From: Nilaparvata lugens
Lineage: Eukaryota > Arthropoda > Insecta > Hemiptera > Delphacidae
Reading direction: 5' to 3'
NCBI RefSeq assembly: GCF_014356525.2
Contig: NC_052508.1
Location: forward strand, 56,430,497-56,494,496
DNA length: 64,000 nt
Shown here: positions 23,007 to 36,400 of the stretch, one piece after another
How positions within the stretch are numbered: the stretch's first letter is position 1
Layout of the letters: every line of letters starts with the position of its first letter
Made by a program: the position numbers and the translations under genes
The notes under the pieces: generated by a model
What the model was told of the DNA's origin: nothing
The model's database searches: none
The model's input: only the letters and a program-made list of their open reading frames with translations

Positions 23007-23631
23007 TTCCCCATCGTTGATTCCACGTAAGGCTGAAGTTTATACGAATAATCAATACATTTCACTGAATGCAGACAGACTCAAATACAAAAGTAAGTTT
23101 AATTGGTAAAAAATACTCTGAATTTCGAATTGACAATGAATTATTTTTCGCCACTCTGCACAGAAAGCAGCTGTTTTCCAGTCCCTACGTAGATCTGGAA
23201 GACATTGTTTGCAGACGACTCTCGTTTGACGTCAGGACAGGTTTCTTTCCGGCCTAGGCCGGAAAGAGTGCCCTTTCCAGCCGCTAACATGGAACTAAGA
23301 AAGGTGATCAAAAAACTTTTCATTATTTGTGTTCATTATTCAATAATTAAAACATTTATAATAATATAATCTTATTGTCATTTGAAAGAATAAAAAAGTA
23401 TAAACTGAACCTCCCACATAATTGAACACCATCTTTTAGGTTATTTAGACAAATCAGAATAAAAAATAAAAATACTTGGACAATTTCCTGATATTCAGAT
23501 TACCTCAGATTTGCTAGAGCTATCACCTTCCACTTCTGCTCTCCGAAGTGCTTAGTAAACAACTATACTCATATTATATTGTTTATTTTTGTGTGTGGCG
23601 AAAAATAGCGTTCGCACCACGGGCAAGAATG

Positions 23632-23697
23632 TTTTTCCGGCTCTCAATCTTTTCTAGTCCTCGGACTAGAAAACCGATTTCGAGCCGGAAAAATCTC
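23632..23697. repeat. Short inverted repeat (TTTTTCCGGCTC)
   Basis: TTTTTCCGGCTCTCAATC and its loose inverse GATTTCGAGCCGGAAAAA enclose a TTTTCTAGTCC-GGACTAGAAAA hairpin. A separate perfect palindrome TTTCCGGCCTAGGCCGGAAA lies at about 23246-23265. Confidence 0.6.
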
Positions 23698-24523
23698 ATT
23701 TTCTGCTCTAGGTTCGAAATATACTATTTTAAACATTTACTATAAAGAGAAACATTTACTGCTTGCCCCAGTTGGTTGTACGTTGTGCCCGACTTGATCA
23801 TGTTAGAGAATAACTATAAACTACGAATCTGCATCGTGTTGGACTGAACTTCCAATTTAAAAGACCACATTGATATAAAAGCATTTCAAGCATACTTCTT
23901 CGTAGTATTGATATTTATAGTAGTATTTTACTACTTTTTACACTGCATCTGTACATCAGTTTTAACAGAAAGGGCGATAGAAGTGGGAGTTGGAATTGGA
24001 GAATGAGAAAATAGAGAATAAGAGGAAATGGAAAAACGACATCATAAACGAGCTACTTTCCGATCGACTTTTCATCGTAGTTGATAATAAGAGCAGCATT
24101 AAAGTTTTTGCGAGTCGAGTATGGAGTAAAGTCGAGCAAAAAAAGGAGGAGCAAAAGCAGTAAACCATCTTTGCAGCTGTCTGCTCCCAACACTTTTCAA
24201 TGTCATGATTCAGCTCGTAAAGTCTCGTATTAACGAATCACTTGGCCCCTCCTTCTTTTCAACTCCCCCGGAACAGGACGACAAAAGTTGCCGGCAACAT
24301 TTGTTGCTGAGAAAATTGACGACAAACTTTGTCCTGCTCATTAAACGTTAACTTATAGGCTCACGAGACAGAGCGAGTGCAAGTTCGAGTGGGCACATTG
24401 TCACGCGAGCAAACTCTCACGGGATCTTACGCGTTGAAGCGTTGTAAAAGATGACCATTTAGTAGTAGTTTATCGGCAAGATTACTAGTTTTATTTACTG
24501 CACTATTACTTCAACTACTAACT

Positions 24524-25190
24524 AGTCCAGGCAACGAATGCTCAAATAAAGGTATAGAGGGAAAAGTTTGGAACACAATTTCAACTCCACAGCTCTTTTA
24601 AGGATAGTAAGAGGATTAACATATCAAAATTCCTCACCCCTACCCCCTGTGCTAAAGGGGTGGGATTGATTTGAAAGTACCATTTTTTGATTTTTCGCAT
24701 ATATCTCGGAAACTATGCATTTCATGAACATTTATATTCTATGCAAAATTGAAGCTTACAAAATTACCAAAAAGTTTTGTCCTTTACATATTTTCCATAT
24801 CTCTCATAGTTTCTGAGATATCCGCTCTTGAAGGTGAGAAATTTTTTGAAATAACACTTTTGCCTCCAATTTTTTCATGAAAAAATTAAAAAAAAGAACG
24901 GATATCTCAGAAACTATGAGAGATATGGAAAATATGTAAAGGACAAAACTTGTTGGTAATTTTGTAAGCTTCAATTTTGCATAGAATATAAATGTTCATA
25001 AAATGCATAGTTTCCGAGATATATGCGAAAAATGAAAAAATGGTAGTTTCAAATCAACCCCACCCCTTTAGCACAGGGGTTAGGGGTGAGGACTTTTGAT
25101 ATGTTGATCCTCTTACTATCCTTGAAAGAGCTGTGGAGTTGAAAATTGTGTACCAAACTTTTCCCTCTATAATCTTTCGTTGACTGGACT
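24524..25190. mobile_element. ~667-bp foldback element, AGTCCAG...CTGGACT ends
   Basis: The two halves are inverted copies over almost their full length (e.g. AGAGGGAAAAGTTTGG / CCAAACTTTTCCCTCT, CCCTGTGCTAAAGGGGTGGG / CCCACCCCTTTAGCACAGGG), with a short AT-rich centre near 24,870. The end sequence AGTCCAG(G/T)CAACG resembles the end of the 12.2-21.8 kb element. No ORF. Confidence 0.85.
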
Positions 25191-25570
25191 AAACGTTGTT
25201 TAATCGGTACATTGTTGCTTAATATCCTGCATGTCACTCGAATCTATCTATTGCTTTTTGAGTGAAAGGTATGTGAATGAGGAGACTCTCTTGAGGAAGA
25301 GCTCTTGAGAGCTATTCTGTTACAAGAGCATAGTGCGGTTCCACACTCTAGAGGACTCTCAAGGATCACATAGGACAAGGACGATAGCGATCACTTCTGA
25401 GACAAGCGTTCTAGTGTAGCTGATTGTAATGCTTCCTATTTGTTCGCTTTTTTAATGTGAATATACATGTGTGTAGAAATAAGTTTTTTTTCTTGATTTT
25501 AAACTTTATAAAACAAAAACTCAAGGTTTCAAGGTCCCCTGAGTCCAAAAAAGTGGTTTTTGGGTATTGG

Positions 25571-25940
<370 letters not shown>

Positions 25941-26192
25941 GAGTGTATGTGTGTCTGTGTACACGATATCTCATCTCCCAATTAACGGAATGACTTGAAA
26001 TTTGGAACTTGAGGTCCTTACAATATAAGGATCCAAAACGAACAATTTCGATCAAATGCAATTCAAGATGGCGGCTGAAATGGCGAAAATGTTGTCAAAA
26101 ACAGGGGTTTTCGTGATTTTCTCGGAAACGGCTCCAAATCTATTTAAATTTTGATCAAATTTATACCTAAAAAAGTCATTGATAAGCTCTAA

Positions 26193-26440
26193 AGGTGCGT
26201 ACAGACTTTCGTTCCGCTCCAAGACCGAACGTCACTCCAGCAGAGCGATTGATGATCGACCGGCGAGCAACAATGGTTCGACCGGGGAACGCGAGAAGAT
26301 CTACCATCTTCCGTAACGTTCATGATCGGTGCGAGTAGAGAGCGGAGGCGGAGCGATTGCTGTGCGATGGTGGTACGTGGGCGGTACGAGGGAGGAGCGT
26401 GCTCGGTGCGGGTTGGAAGCACGAGTATGTGTACGCAGCT
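26193..26440. mobile_element. PIF/Harbinger-type MITE, AGGTGCGTAC ends, copy 1
   Basis: Left end AGGTGCGTACAGAC, right end GTACGCAGCT, flanked by TAA on both sides (26190-26192, 26441-26443). The same place in the copy at about 46,300 lacks the 248 bp. It is GC-rich compared with its surroundings. A 3-bp TWA duplication is the PIF/Harbinger signature. Confidence 0.75.
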
Positions 26441-26899
26441 TAACAAATGCCACAACTCTCATATTTGTAAAAATTCCAGAAGCTCCGCCCCATCTATGCA
26501 AAGTTTGATTTTAGATTCCCAATTATCAGGATTCAGATACAATTTAAACAAAAAATCTCAAGTGGAAAAGATTTAGCAGGAAAATCTCTACAATAATAAT
26601 TTTCAGTAACATTTTCACCTTAAATTGAAAATAAGCTTGAAGTTCGAGAAAATAATATTATTAAATTGCAAACTGTTGGCAACTGTTGATTCTATTGAAT
26701 CATTCACTATGAAGAGATAGCAGACTACATGTTTCTGCAGTGTTATTGTCCTGTCACCAGCTGGTTTAGATCTTTGAATAGTAAATGCGCGTGAACACTA
26801 GCGTCAGTTGATCAATTTTCATAACGGCAAGGAAAGTTGTGTGAGTGCCCAACACCAGATTTTTTAGTAAAAAAACATGAAGAACCTATAAACGTGAGT

Positions 26900-26988
26900 G
26901 TTGATAGGAAATGACAATGGGTAATACGGCAAGGCAGAACATCCGAATGGATCTTCCTGCCGATAAAAGCCATAAGAATAAATAAATA
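26900..26988 (+). mobile_element. LINE 3' tail with (AATA)n
   Basis: GGCAAGGCAGAACATCCGAA...CTTCCTGCCGATAAAAGCC followed by AATAAATAAATAA. A GC-richer conserved 3' end with an AATA tail is typical of non-LTR 3' termini. Confidence 0.55.
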
Positions 26989-27535
26989 ATGCTTCCAATT
27001 TTCAATATTATTTATTAAATCATAACTTTCTCAAGTTGAAATTTTTGTATTGAAATAGATTCATGAGAATAACAGCATAACAGTAAAGAAATAATAAGGA
27101 GACTTTCTGTAGGTTACAGCTATGTGGAAAGTGTTAATTTCTTATTCAGGGTTCAAAAGCACTCTGTCCTAGAACATACAAGTACATACCATAACTCTAA
27201 AAAGACAAGCACATCTCTTATCATGAACCTTTCCATTCATGACTCATGCACTAGCGTGTTACTTATGTAAACATCACACTCAGCAAAAATATTGTATGTT
27301 ATATTTACAGTATTTTAATAAGTTGTCAAACTTTCGCATTACAAATCTTTATATATAAACTAGAAACAGAACAATGATGGAAAGTTGAGAAAGTTGAAGT
27401 AGCAATACGGTGGTAATTGTTTAAAACAAAAATATAATTACACTTTTTTTCTCAAAACGTCACTCTTAAACAATCACTCTAATTTGTTCTTTGTCATTGT
27501 ATTTCAATACAGGAACCAATCAATCAATAATAAGG

Positions 27536-27700
27536 TATTTATTTATTTATTTATTTAATCATTCAGAATATTACACAACTTACAGAAAAGTACCACAGGC
27601 TTGTAAGACCAAAACGGTTCCAATTCTAATTTATACAACAGTCCAAATGTAGCTGGGTTATGTGTCACTTAACATCCATCAATTACACACTCAATTTACA
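27536..27700 (-). mobile_element. LINE/SINE 3' tail with (TTTA)n
   Basis: Read on the minus strand, a UTR-like segment (GAACCGTTTTGGTCTTACAA) ends at a (AAAT)n run (27537-27560). Confidence 0.45.
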
Positions 27701-28601
27701 ATTCAAAACACACAAAAATCATTTTCAAATTAAAAAAATACTTCTAAACTAAATTAAATCAATCACAATTAATTAGAAAATTCCAAACTTTGAAAAAACT
27801 ATAAAATTTTGTGACCGAAAAGACAAACATAATAATAATGGTTACCTGCCCGATTGCAAGTCATGTTTCCAATCATTCAACTCATAATGATAAAACTATT
27901 TTTTGTTGGCTATAACTTTCTCGATGAAAGAACTTTTGTCAATCAGGTTTCAATTTCGAATAAGAACTGCATTTCAGTAACTGCGCCCGAAAATAAATCA
28001 CTAATCCTGAAGTTGTAAAACAGCTGTTGAAATGAGAAGGAAAGTTTCTCGAAAAGCGATGCTCTTATACAAACTTATCCGGATAATTAACTGGAGCGAG
28101 ATGAACAGAAAGGATGGTAGAAACGAGGAACTTTTGGAGCCGTTGCGCAAACAACAGAACCAATCAACTGCCACTTTCCACCAGACATAGCCACACTTTC
28201 AATGGATTCTATCCTGTCACGGTCTCAAGGAAATTATTAATCATGAAATTCAATCAGAGCAGAATAATAATTCACTCCCGAGAATGAGTCAATATCCCCT
28301 GCGACTATCCAAATGCTCCAGCAAAAGTATATTCATAAATCCGAATCAGAATAGATTGCTATGCAACAACTGTATTTGAATTTCATTGCTCAATCGTATT
28401 GGGAAAGTTGGAGTCTGAATAAATCATAAAACTGAGAATGAATGCCTCAACATGGAAAATGAAGCTTATTTGTACAATTGAAATTGCAAGAAAATGTTCT
28501 TAAATTGTTATAATGTCAATTGTTTGGAAAAGATAATAAATACAAAATCTTATTCTTCTGGAAAAGAGAATCTTTCATAACCAATTATTTTCATAATTGA
28601 A

Positions 28602-28804
28602 AGAGGAAACAGTATCTCCACAAGAATTTATAAATGAAATTTGACATCAGAGCAGCTTGTTGATCGATTCTTGCATCGTAAATTCGTTGTGAAAACACAG
28701 CTACAATCTGTGTTTTCACAACGAATTTACGATGCAAGAGATCAACAAACTGCTCTGATGTCAAATTTCATTTAGAAATTCTTGTGGAGATACTGTTTTC
28801 TCTT
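28602..28804. mobile_element. Near-perfect 200-bp hairpin MITE
   Basis: Arms of ~95 bp (28602-28696 and 28705-28804) pair almost perfectly with an 8-base loop at TACAATCT: GTATCTCCACAAGAATT, GACATCAGAGCAG, GTTGTGAAAACACAG. No ORF. Confidence 0.88.
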
Positions 28805-28809
28805 GCATA

Positions 28810-30290
28810 ATTTTTCTGTTATCATTCCAGCTTTGATTTCAATGCCTATTATCTAATGAAGGGTGAGGCACAATGAGCATCAGGTTTGTGCGTGGGGAAT
28901 TAATGGGATAATGATGAGAGATAAGTGGACGACAGTTACAGGTAGGTTATGAACCACCAGGAAGCTATTTCATAAAAAATTATATTCAGGGGGCTCCTCA
29001 AGTTATCACTTATCCAACAGGGGAAGCAAGCGCGTCTCTTAACGGTGAGAGGAATTTTGGGACCATGTATTTTGCCACAAACTAGGAAAAAGAGACAGCC
29101 ACCAAGTGTTGGGTCCCTACCTGCGAGGTAATTAGATTCAAGTGACGAAGCAGTGTGTGATTTCATAACCTTAACCTTTGTATAATATTAACATTTTATT
29201 GAAAATTTTAGAGAGACATAGTACAGGCTCAGCCTAGTTTTTTTCTCCAATGTCATATTATATTATGATTATAGTACAATAAAATAAATATTAATATATT
29301 AATTAGCAAACAATAGTCAATATCGGTCATTCCGACAGGTTCACATGTGTCTATCACTGGATGAAAACCATTCATAGATTCATTTCTAGAATAGTTCTGA
29401 GTACTGAGTAGATATACACTATATTTTCATTCACACAGACACCTTTAGAAGAATATGATATATTATTAGATATGTTCGATTAGCAGACAATGGTCGGTCC
29501 TTTCGACACGTTTACCGCTTCCTTAGATAGATTATATTCTAGGAAGTGTCACAATTCGGCGTTTATAAATATGTCTTTGAACTGTCATGATCGAACATGA
29601 TCTCTTAGTGAACCGTAAGTCAATCGAATGAGTTAAAATCTAATGCCAAGCCTTATTAGCTTCGACACCAAACCTCATAATCATCAAAAATTTGATAAAC
29701 TTCGTTAAGCACTTGTCTCTTTATAACCGACACAACAGTCTTGTGAGCGTGATCCATCGTTACCGAATAAACTTGCTGCAGATAAGTTCCATTCGCTAAC
29801 GTCACGTACATGAAGCTTCTTTGTTACCCTCCTAAGATTGTTCCCCCTCCTCAGATTTCAACGTCAGCTAGTTTTAGATCTTGCTGACAGATGACGCTGT
29901 TCACAACTCTTATTACCACCCCTGGAACTACAACAATTTGTATTGTATTCTTAGCGGTTGTGCTGTAGCGTAGACAGGAAACTGAAAACTGAATTGTGGC
30001 GCCATGCTCTACTTATTCATAGAACTTTCCTCCGAGCAGATACTCACCCCAAAACAGAGTCGGCTACATTAATTTTACACCCTTTATAACTTCAAGCTAT
30101 CTCGTTAATCCGCTTCCTATTGCCGGTTACAACAGTAATTAGATGCTCAAACTTAATCCTTTGTGATGTTACAAGTTGTACCTACATGTGTGTGAGACAT
30201 AAGTAGGAAGCATATCACATTATTAGTAATATCATAGAGTAAAGATACTGTCTTTTTTTCTTTAGGGCTACTGTTATAAATATATTTGTT
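28810..30290. other. No supported gene
   Basis: Unique-looking AT-rich DNA. A 76-codon minus-strand ORF at 28936-29166 has no recognised motif. Confidence 0.35.
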
Positions 30291-30292
30291 CA

Positions 30293-30425
30293 TAAATATA
30301 AATAAAACTTAGAAATCTAAGTACCCTTTATGATAAAGTGACTTGATAATGGCATTAAATAGCCGAAATATGTCGTGATTGAACAATTTTAAAAGGGTAC
30401 TAGGATTTCTAATTCTTATTTATAG
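30293..30425. repeat. Inverted-repeat element with CCGAAATATGTCG core
   Basis: Outer arms (AGAAATCTAAGTACCCTTT / AAAGGGTACTAGGATTTCT) enclose TTGATAATGGCATTAAATAG and CCGAAATATGTCG, which resembles the GCCGAAACATGT-type sequence common near 3' ends of some Penelope-like and SINE elements. Confidence 0.4.
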
Positions 30426-30553
30426 TAAAGATACTGTTTAAATGTGGTTATATCTCAAGATAACTTGATGATTTGTATCTGGTGATATATAGCGGTAGGC
30501 AGGTAGGGCAAATTGTTATTCTATTGTACCGTAGTCTAGATAGATCAGGTGGA

Positions 30554-30733
30554 GTTCCCACGTATCAGTGACACTGAACGTGTCAGGTACAGTGAGAATA
30601 TTAATCCCAAAAGCTCTAATGGGACTATTCATAATCGTTCAGCTGGGCTGAGTGAGATAGGTTCAATTGGAATAAAGGATGTAATATTCTCACTGTGCCG
30701 GTCACGGTTAGTGACACTGATATGTCGGGATCA
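30554..30733. mobile_element. Foldback MITE (CACGTATCAGTGACACTGA)
   Basis: Left arm 30554-30605 and right arm 30681-30732 are inverted: ATCAGTG(T)CACT, ACAGTGAGAATATTA. Confidence 0.75.
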
Positions 30734-31859
30734 AGCTACGTTGGTGAATTTCTCAGTTTATATGATTAACAATCGATATTTTATTCGTTGAGCTGAACTT
30801 CTCTTAACTGATATCATTCTGCAATACTTCGTGATATACTTGCGGAAAAAATGTCGCTCAATGTTTCAGAATAACAGTATTTTGAGGTAATGTTTTAGGT
30901 TATTCCCATTGTATCTTGAAGCATTCAACTGTTATACAATGATTTTTTCCAGTCTTTCAAATGTTATTAATCAGAAAGGATTGTGACTTAAAAATCTAAG
31001 TTTTTTCAATCGATGGACAATATAAATTAAACAAAGCGTAGAACTGAATTGAATTGATTTATCCTCTGATACAAGAGTATTGCTACGGCTCTCATTAGAT
31101 TTTGTTGGTGGATTGGAATTAAAAATGGAATCATAGTTTCAATTGTGAGCAAAAAATCTATAAAAGCCATATACAGATTCCAATATTGTATTTGTTCCAA
31201 TATTGAAAATGCTATTTGATAAAACCGTTTTTCAGATACTTCAATATATCCTTTGTAACGATTTTCTATACCAAACAGCTAGCTATACAGAAATTATGTA
31301 TGACATTTCTGAAACTTCTATCAGCACTCTAAAAACTAATCTGCCTAACTATGAACTGTTTGTGAGCAGAAAGCAATTTCAGCGAACTGCGAGTCCAATC
31401 TCAGTCTAAAAACTATTTCATTTCAGCAGTGTTTTGTTGAAACGGTAACACGCCATGCTAAGTGTGGCAGTCAAAAGCCAGTCGATCTGTGGGTCCACAA
31501 ACAGTACGGTCACTGCTTCTCTCTCGATTGTTTGAAAACCTTTTAATTCACAGTTTACTGAATAAGAGCATGGATAGCTTGGTTATTCCATAGTAGAAGC
31601 CTAAATTACAATTTAATGTACTCTCCTAATGCTGTGTAACCTGCTCTCCAATGTACAGTACCTATCATTTACAATTCTCTGTTTTTATGAAGCCTCTCTG
31701 TCATAAGCCCCTCTGGCATTTTATAGAGAGTTAGTGGGAAGGATATTTTGAATATTCTTTCCGAAGAATGGACATTTATATGTCCAAAGCTCCGCCAATT
31801 TATGTAGATGCATAACAATACTATCTATAGTCATACCATATTGCTTTTTTCATATCATT

Positions 31860-31998
31860 ACAGTTCAATAATTATTTTCTTAGACTATATTATGGAAATT
31901 CATCTATAATGTTGCTGTATTGTAAGCTATTGTATATAAGTAGTGTATAATTCAGTAAATCTGTAATCTACATAAATACAGTACTCAATCAATCAATC
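31860..31998 (+). mobile_element. LINE 3' UTR-like fragment with (AATC)n tail
   Basis: AT-rich segment ending ACATAAATACAGTACTCAATCAATCAATCAT. The tail matches the short-repeat ends of CR1/Jockey-group LINEs. Confidence 0.4.
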
Positions 31999-32044
31999 AT
32001 ATTTGACATGCTTACTACCAGATTTCTACCATGCATGTTTTTTC

Positions 32045-32371
32045 AGTCAGCTCCCCCTCGTCTAATAACAGATGTTGTTGTTTCGTGTATCATTGGATAA
32101 ATAGAATGAAATAAAATCAATGATAATTAACCTATGAATATTGCTCTTTGTTGCTTGCTCACATTTCACGCGATGAGAAATTCCCTCTCGCCTAGTTACA
32201 GATGTTCCTTGTAGCATATAGATGAACACTTCTATCATTGATTTATGTTTTGTGTCGATATACAAGTTTTGTGTATCATTGTATGAATAAAATAAATTAC
32301 AATAATTAATTAAGCTATTAATATTGTTCTAGTTGCTTGCTCGGATTTCACGCAATAAGAAATCATATCGT
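32045..32371 (+). repeat. Two-copy degenerate direct repeat (~180-bp period)
   Basis: GTTTCGTGTATCATTGGATAA...GTTGCTTGCTCACATTTCAC (about 32080-32170) recurs diverged as GTTTTGTGTATCATTGTATGA...GTTGCTTGCTCGGATTTCAC (about 32264-32352). Confidence 0.6.
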
Positions 32372-33195
32372 CACTTCAATGTGCACTTCAGCACTTATGT
32401 GATCACAGAGCGAATAGCACCTGCACAGTAAAGTTTTCACAGTGTAGGGTTTCTTCAAAACTTTAGGAACAAAAACAATTATTTACTTCGACAACCAACT
32501 TTGTAACTCCAACTCCCACTTGGAGTTCTCCATTGAACTTGACCCTTGGTGGAGTTTATCACGTACTCCACTATGCACTCTCTCCTCCAAATTCCAAATA
32601 TTTTTTCTAAGGAGAATTGAATCCTTCTTAGCTTTAGTGTTGATTGCATGAAACTTGCGTATCAGGGTATCATCAATCATTGAATCTCAATATTTTGTAT
32701 CTTCTGTTCATGATCGAATCAGTATGAAGTTGAATCTACAAATTTACATTAAACAATTGAAACCCCTTATATATTCTCATTTTCGAGTATTAGTGACGAA
32801 TAATACAGAAATCTTATTTTTTAAATTAGAAGTACTATTCTATATTATTCCTTGAAACTGACGGAACTGAAACAAGCAGTTGTAACATTCATCATTAGTT
32901 TTATTAGTGAAGAATGAGTAAAATTTGTGAAATAACAAATTTGAGTCGCCGGGTTTGTGTAGTTGAAAATCTTGTACCAATTGATTGAAATCATATCATA
33001 ACATCAATTTCCAGTCCATTCGATTCAAATAGTCGGTTTTTGGATGTATTCACTCATGGTAAAAGCAGAGCATTTGACTTCCAACTCGAAGAGTTCGATT
33101 ATTTAGATCTCATATTTAACGTATGTGTCTCAAACACCTTCAGATTGATGTTTCATTGCTAATACCATCAAGCTGTATTTGCGGTTTTCATGTTT

Positions 33196-33326
33196 CGGAT
33201 GGACACGTTAAGCCGTCGGTCCCGGCTGCCTAAAAAGCAGTCGTTAGGTCATGCCAGAGGCCTCGAAATTGATCAGTTGCGACCTGAAAACTCTGACATC
33301 AGACCTGAGCCAGCCAGGTCACTCGA

Positions 33327-33397
<71 letters not shown>

Positions 33398-33404
33398 TAT
33401 TATC
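33196..33404 (+). repeat. Dispersed LINE/SINE 3' tail with long (ATT)n
   Basis: Second copy of the 20.66-kb tail, followed by about 25 ATT units (33328-33404). The decayed LINE starts immediately after it. Confidence 0.7.
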
Positions 33405-36400
33405 ATTATCGAATTGTCAAATCTGATGGAGCCAACTGATGCTTCACCAATTGAGTGCACTGAGTGCACGGATATTAATGATTTTTCTTTAAAATTTCCT
33501 ATTTTAACTTCTTCCGGAAATAGGGACAAGACGGATTTCTCAGTAATTCACATGAACATAAGAAGTTACAAAAAAAACATAGATGAATTTTTAATAGTTT
33601 TAGAGAGTCTAAAGCATCGTTTTGGCTGTATTATTTTGACCGAGGCATGGCTGAATGACGATAGTGACCTGCTGGATATTGAGGGGTATAGGCTCCTTAG
33701 ATCCTACTAAAGTCTAAATCAATGCGATGGTGTTGTAGTGTACATAAATAATGAGCTTTCAGTGTCTTGCAGGGAGCTTCAGCTGGGTGGTGTGGCCACC
33801 TGTCTATCAATTGAATTCGACTGGGAGGGGTCTCCCTGTGAAATTCTTGCAGTTTATAGAAGCCCAAACTCCAATATATATCAATTTTTAAATGCTCTTG
33901 ACACCCATTTCAGAACCACATCAGGAAGCAATAGGAAAATTCAAATTCTAGCAGGGGATATTAACTGTGACATTCTTAATGTTGCTACATAGAGGAGCAA
34001 TACATTGATGTACTGAACGATGCAGGATTAACGGCCTGTATAGATAAAATTACCAGGCCAGTTAGTGGAACTTGCATCGACCATTATTTTGTTAAACTTC
34101 CTCACTCATTTGATGTTTCAACCACTGTAGTCCAAACCTCTGTGACTGACCACTATGCTGTATGCATGAATCTAGCAAAAAATTCTACAAAAATATCTTC
34201 ACAAAATAACAACGAATATTTTTCCAAGATTGACTGGCATGGTATTAATAATGATATTTCTTCACAAAATTGGAGCTCTATCCTTGATGAAAGGGACGTG
34301 AGTGTGGCAACTCGTCTCTTCACAGATACACTCCAGAAAACAATAGAAGTGAACACAAAACTAATTAAAGTGACAGCAAAAAATAGTAAATTGAAGCCCT
34401 GGATTAGCTTGGGTTTAGTTCAATCAATCAGGCACCGGGATAACTTGAAAAAAAGATTAAATAGACAACCTTTTAATGCAACTCTAAAAAATGAATTTAT
34501 TCAATACAGAAATAGGCTACACTCTCTTATTAAACAAACAGAATATAATTACTATAAGAATAAAATAATTGAAGTCTCAAATAATCCTAAGAAATTCTGG
34601 TCAACTGTGAATGAGGTCTCGGGGAGGCCTGCCAGGGTGCATGCATTTCCTGTCAATGTGTTCGCGCGGGATGGTCGGGCTCCTGCTCAAATCACTGAAA
34701 CCGAGGTTAGCAATAATTTCAATGAATGGAACAGAGCGCCTCTGTGGGAAAGCGCTTGGCTGATTCTTTAACTCCCCTTGGCGAGCCAGAAATAAACGAT
34801 TCCGATCATGCTGTTGGTTCTGTGTTCGAGTTTCGACTTGTCACGCGAGAAGATCTCATGCAGGTGATCGGTAGCATGAGAGGTAATAGCGCCCCAGGCC
34901 ATGATCGTATTCCAGCAAGAGTAATCAAGGACAATATTCATACCCTAATTGATCCTATTCTTCACCTAATTAACTCAAGTATTCAGACAGGTAAATTTCC
35001 GGACATGCTCAAAATCTCAAAGGTAATACCCATCTATAAGTCAGGTTCAAAAAATGATTACACCAACTACCGTCCCATTTCTCTTCTGCCTATTATTTCT
35101 AAGATTCTTGAAAAATGTGTAAAGACCCAGTTAATGCAGTACTTGGACCAAAATAATATTCTATCCACATCACAGTATGGTTTCCAAAAATCTAAGAACT
35201 CTTCTGAAGCTTTATTCGACCTATCAAAATATATAGCTGATAAAGTAAAAATAAGAAGCAAATTAATGATAACTTATCTTAATCTTGCTAAAGCCTTTGA
35301 TTCTGTTGATAGGGAGAAGCTATTGTTCAAACTTGAAATGGTTGGGATCAAGCAGACTGCTTTACAATGGTTTAAGAGCTTCCTACAGAACAGGACACAA
35401 TATGTCCAGATCAATGACAGTGGAAGTGGTTTGGAAAAGGTTGATTATGGCGTTGTGCAGGGAAGTACCCTTGGGCCAATTCTCTTCCTAATCTATATTA
35501 ACAATCTCCCATTGCTTGACATTAATAGTAAAATCTTTCTATTTGCTGATGATACAGCTGTAGTATCATCAGGAAAATAGTGGGATGATGTATTCAAAAA
35601 TGCTACTTCTGATTTGGCCAGAATAAAGAGCTGGTTCGACCATAACTCCTTAATCGTTAATATAGATAAGACCAAATACATGCCCATCACAACCCGTAAC
35701 CAGCAAGATCCAGAGCCAAGAGACCTAATACTTCATTCGTGCAGAGATCCAACATCAACTGTCTGTAATTGCTCTAAACTAGAAAGAGTAAATAAGTACA
35801 AGTACTTAGGTATTATAGTTGATAGTGGTTTGAGTTGGGGTCCGCATATCCAGTTTGTGAAGCAGAGACTTAGAAGGTTATTGTATGCATTCTCCCAGCT
35901 AGGCCATGTTTTGAGTGAGGCGCACTGTAAGACTGTATACTTCGCTTACGTCCAGTCAATCATCCAGTATGGCATTCTTGTCTGGGGGGGTCTGCACGCT
36001 ACTCTCTTGGAGCCGCTTGCGGTGTCGCAAAGACAAATAATTAAAACAGTTTTGAAAAAGGAACAGCACTACCCAACAATTGAATTATTTACTGAATTTC
36101 CTGTTTTAAATATTAGACAACTTTACATAAAATCTCTACTGCTCTTTCTAAAAAAAAATAGATATAACATTCTACCCGAAATTCCTCACACCTACCCCAC
36201 ACGATTTAGAGTCAACCATGGATTCGCGACGCCGCGGGTGGCTCATGGACTGGAGTTGAGAACCCCTTTCTATCTTTCTCAACTTCTGTACAGGAATCTG
36301 CCGGCTGAGATTAGAATCAGTATGGAGGTATGCAGTGTGCCGGCATTCAAGCGTATGGTGGAGGGGTGGCTATACCGCCTTGGCACAGAAATGTCTGAAA

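Noticed and set aside
26189..26501. GC-rich short ORFs suggesting a CpG-island promoter
   Set aside because: The GC-rich block is exactly the 248-bp MITE with TAA duplications, absent from the paralogous copy.
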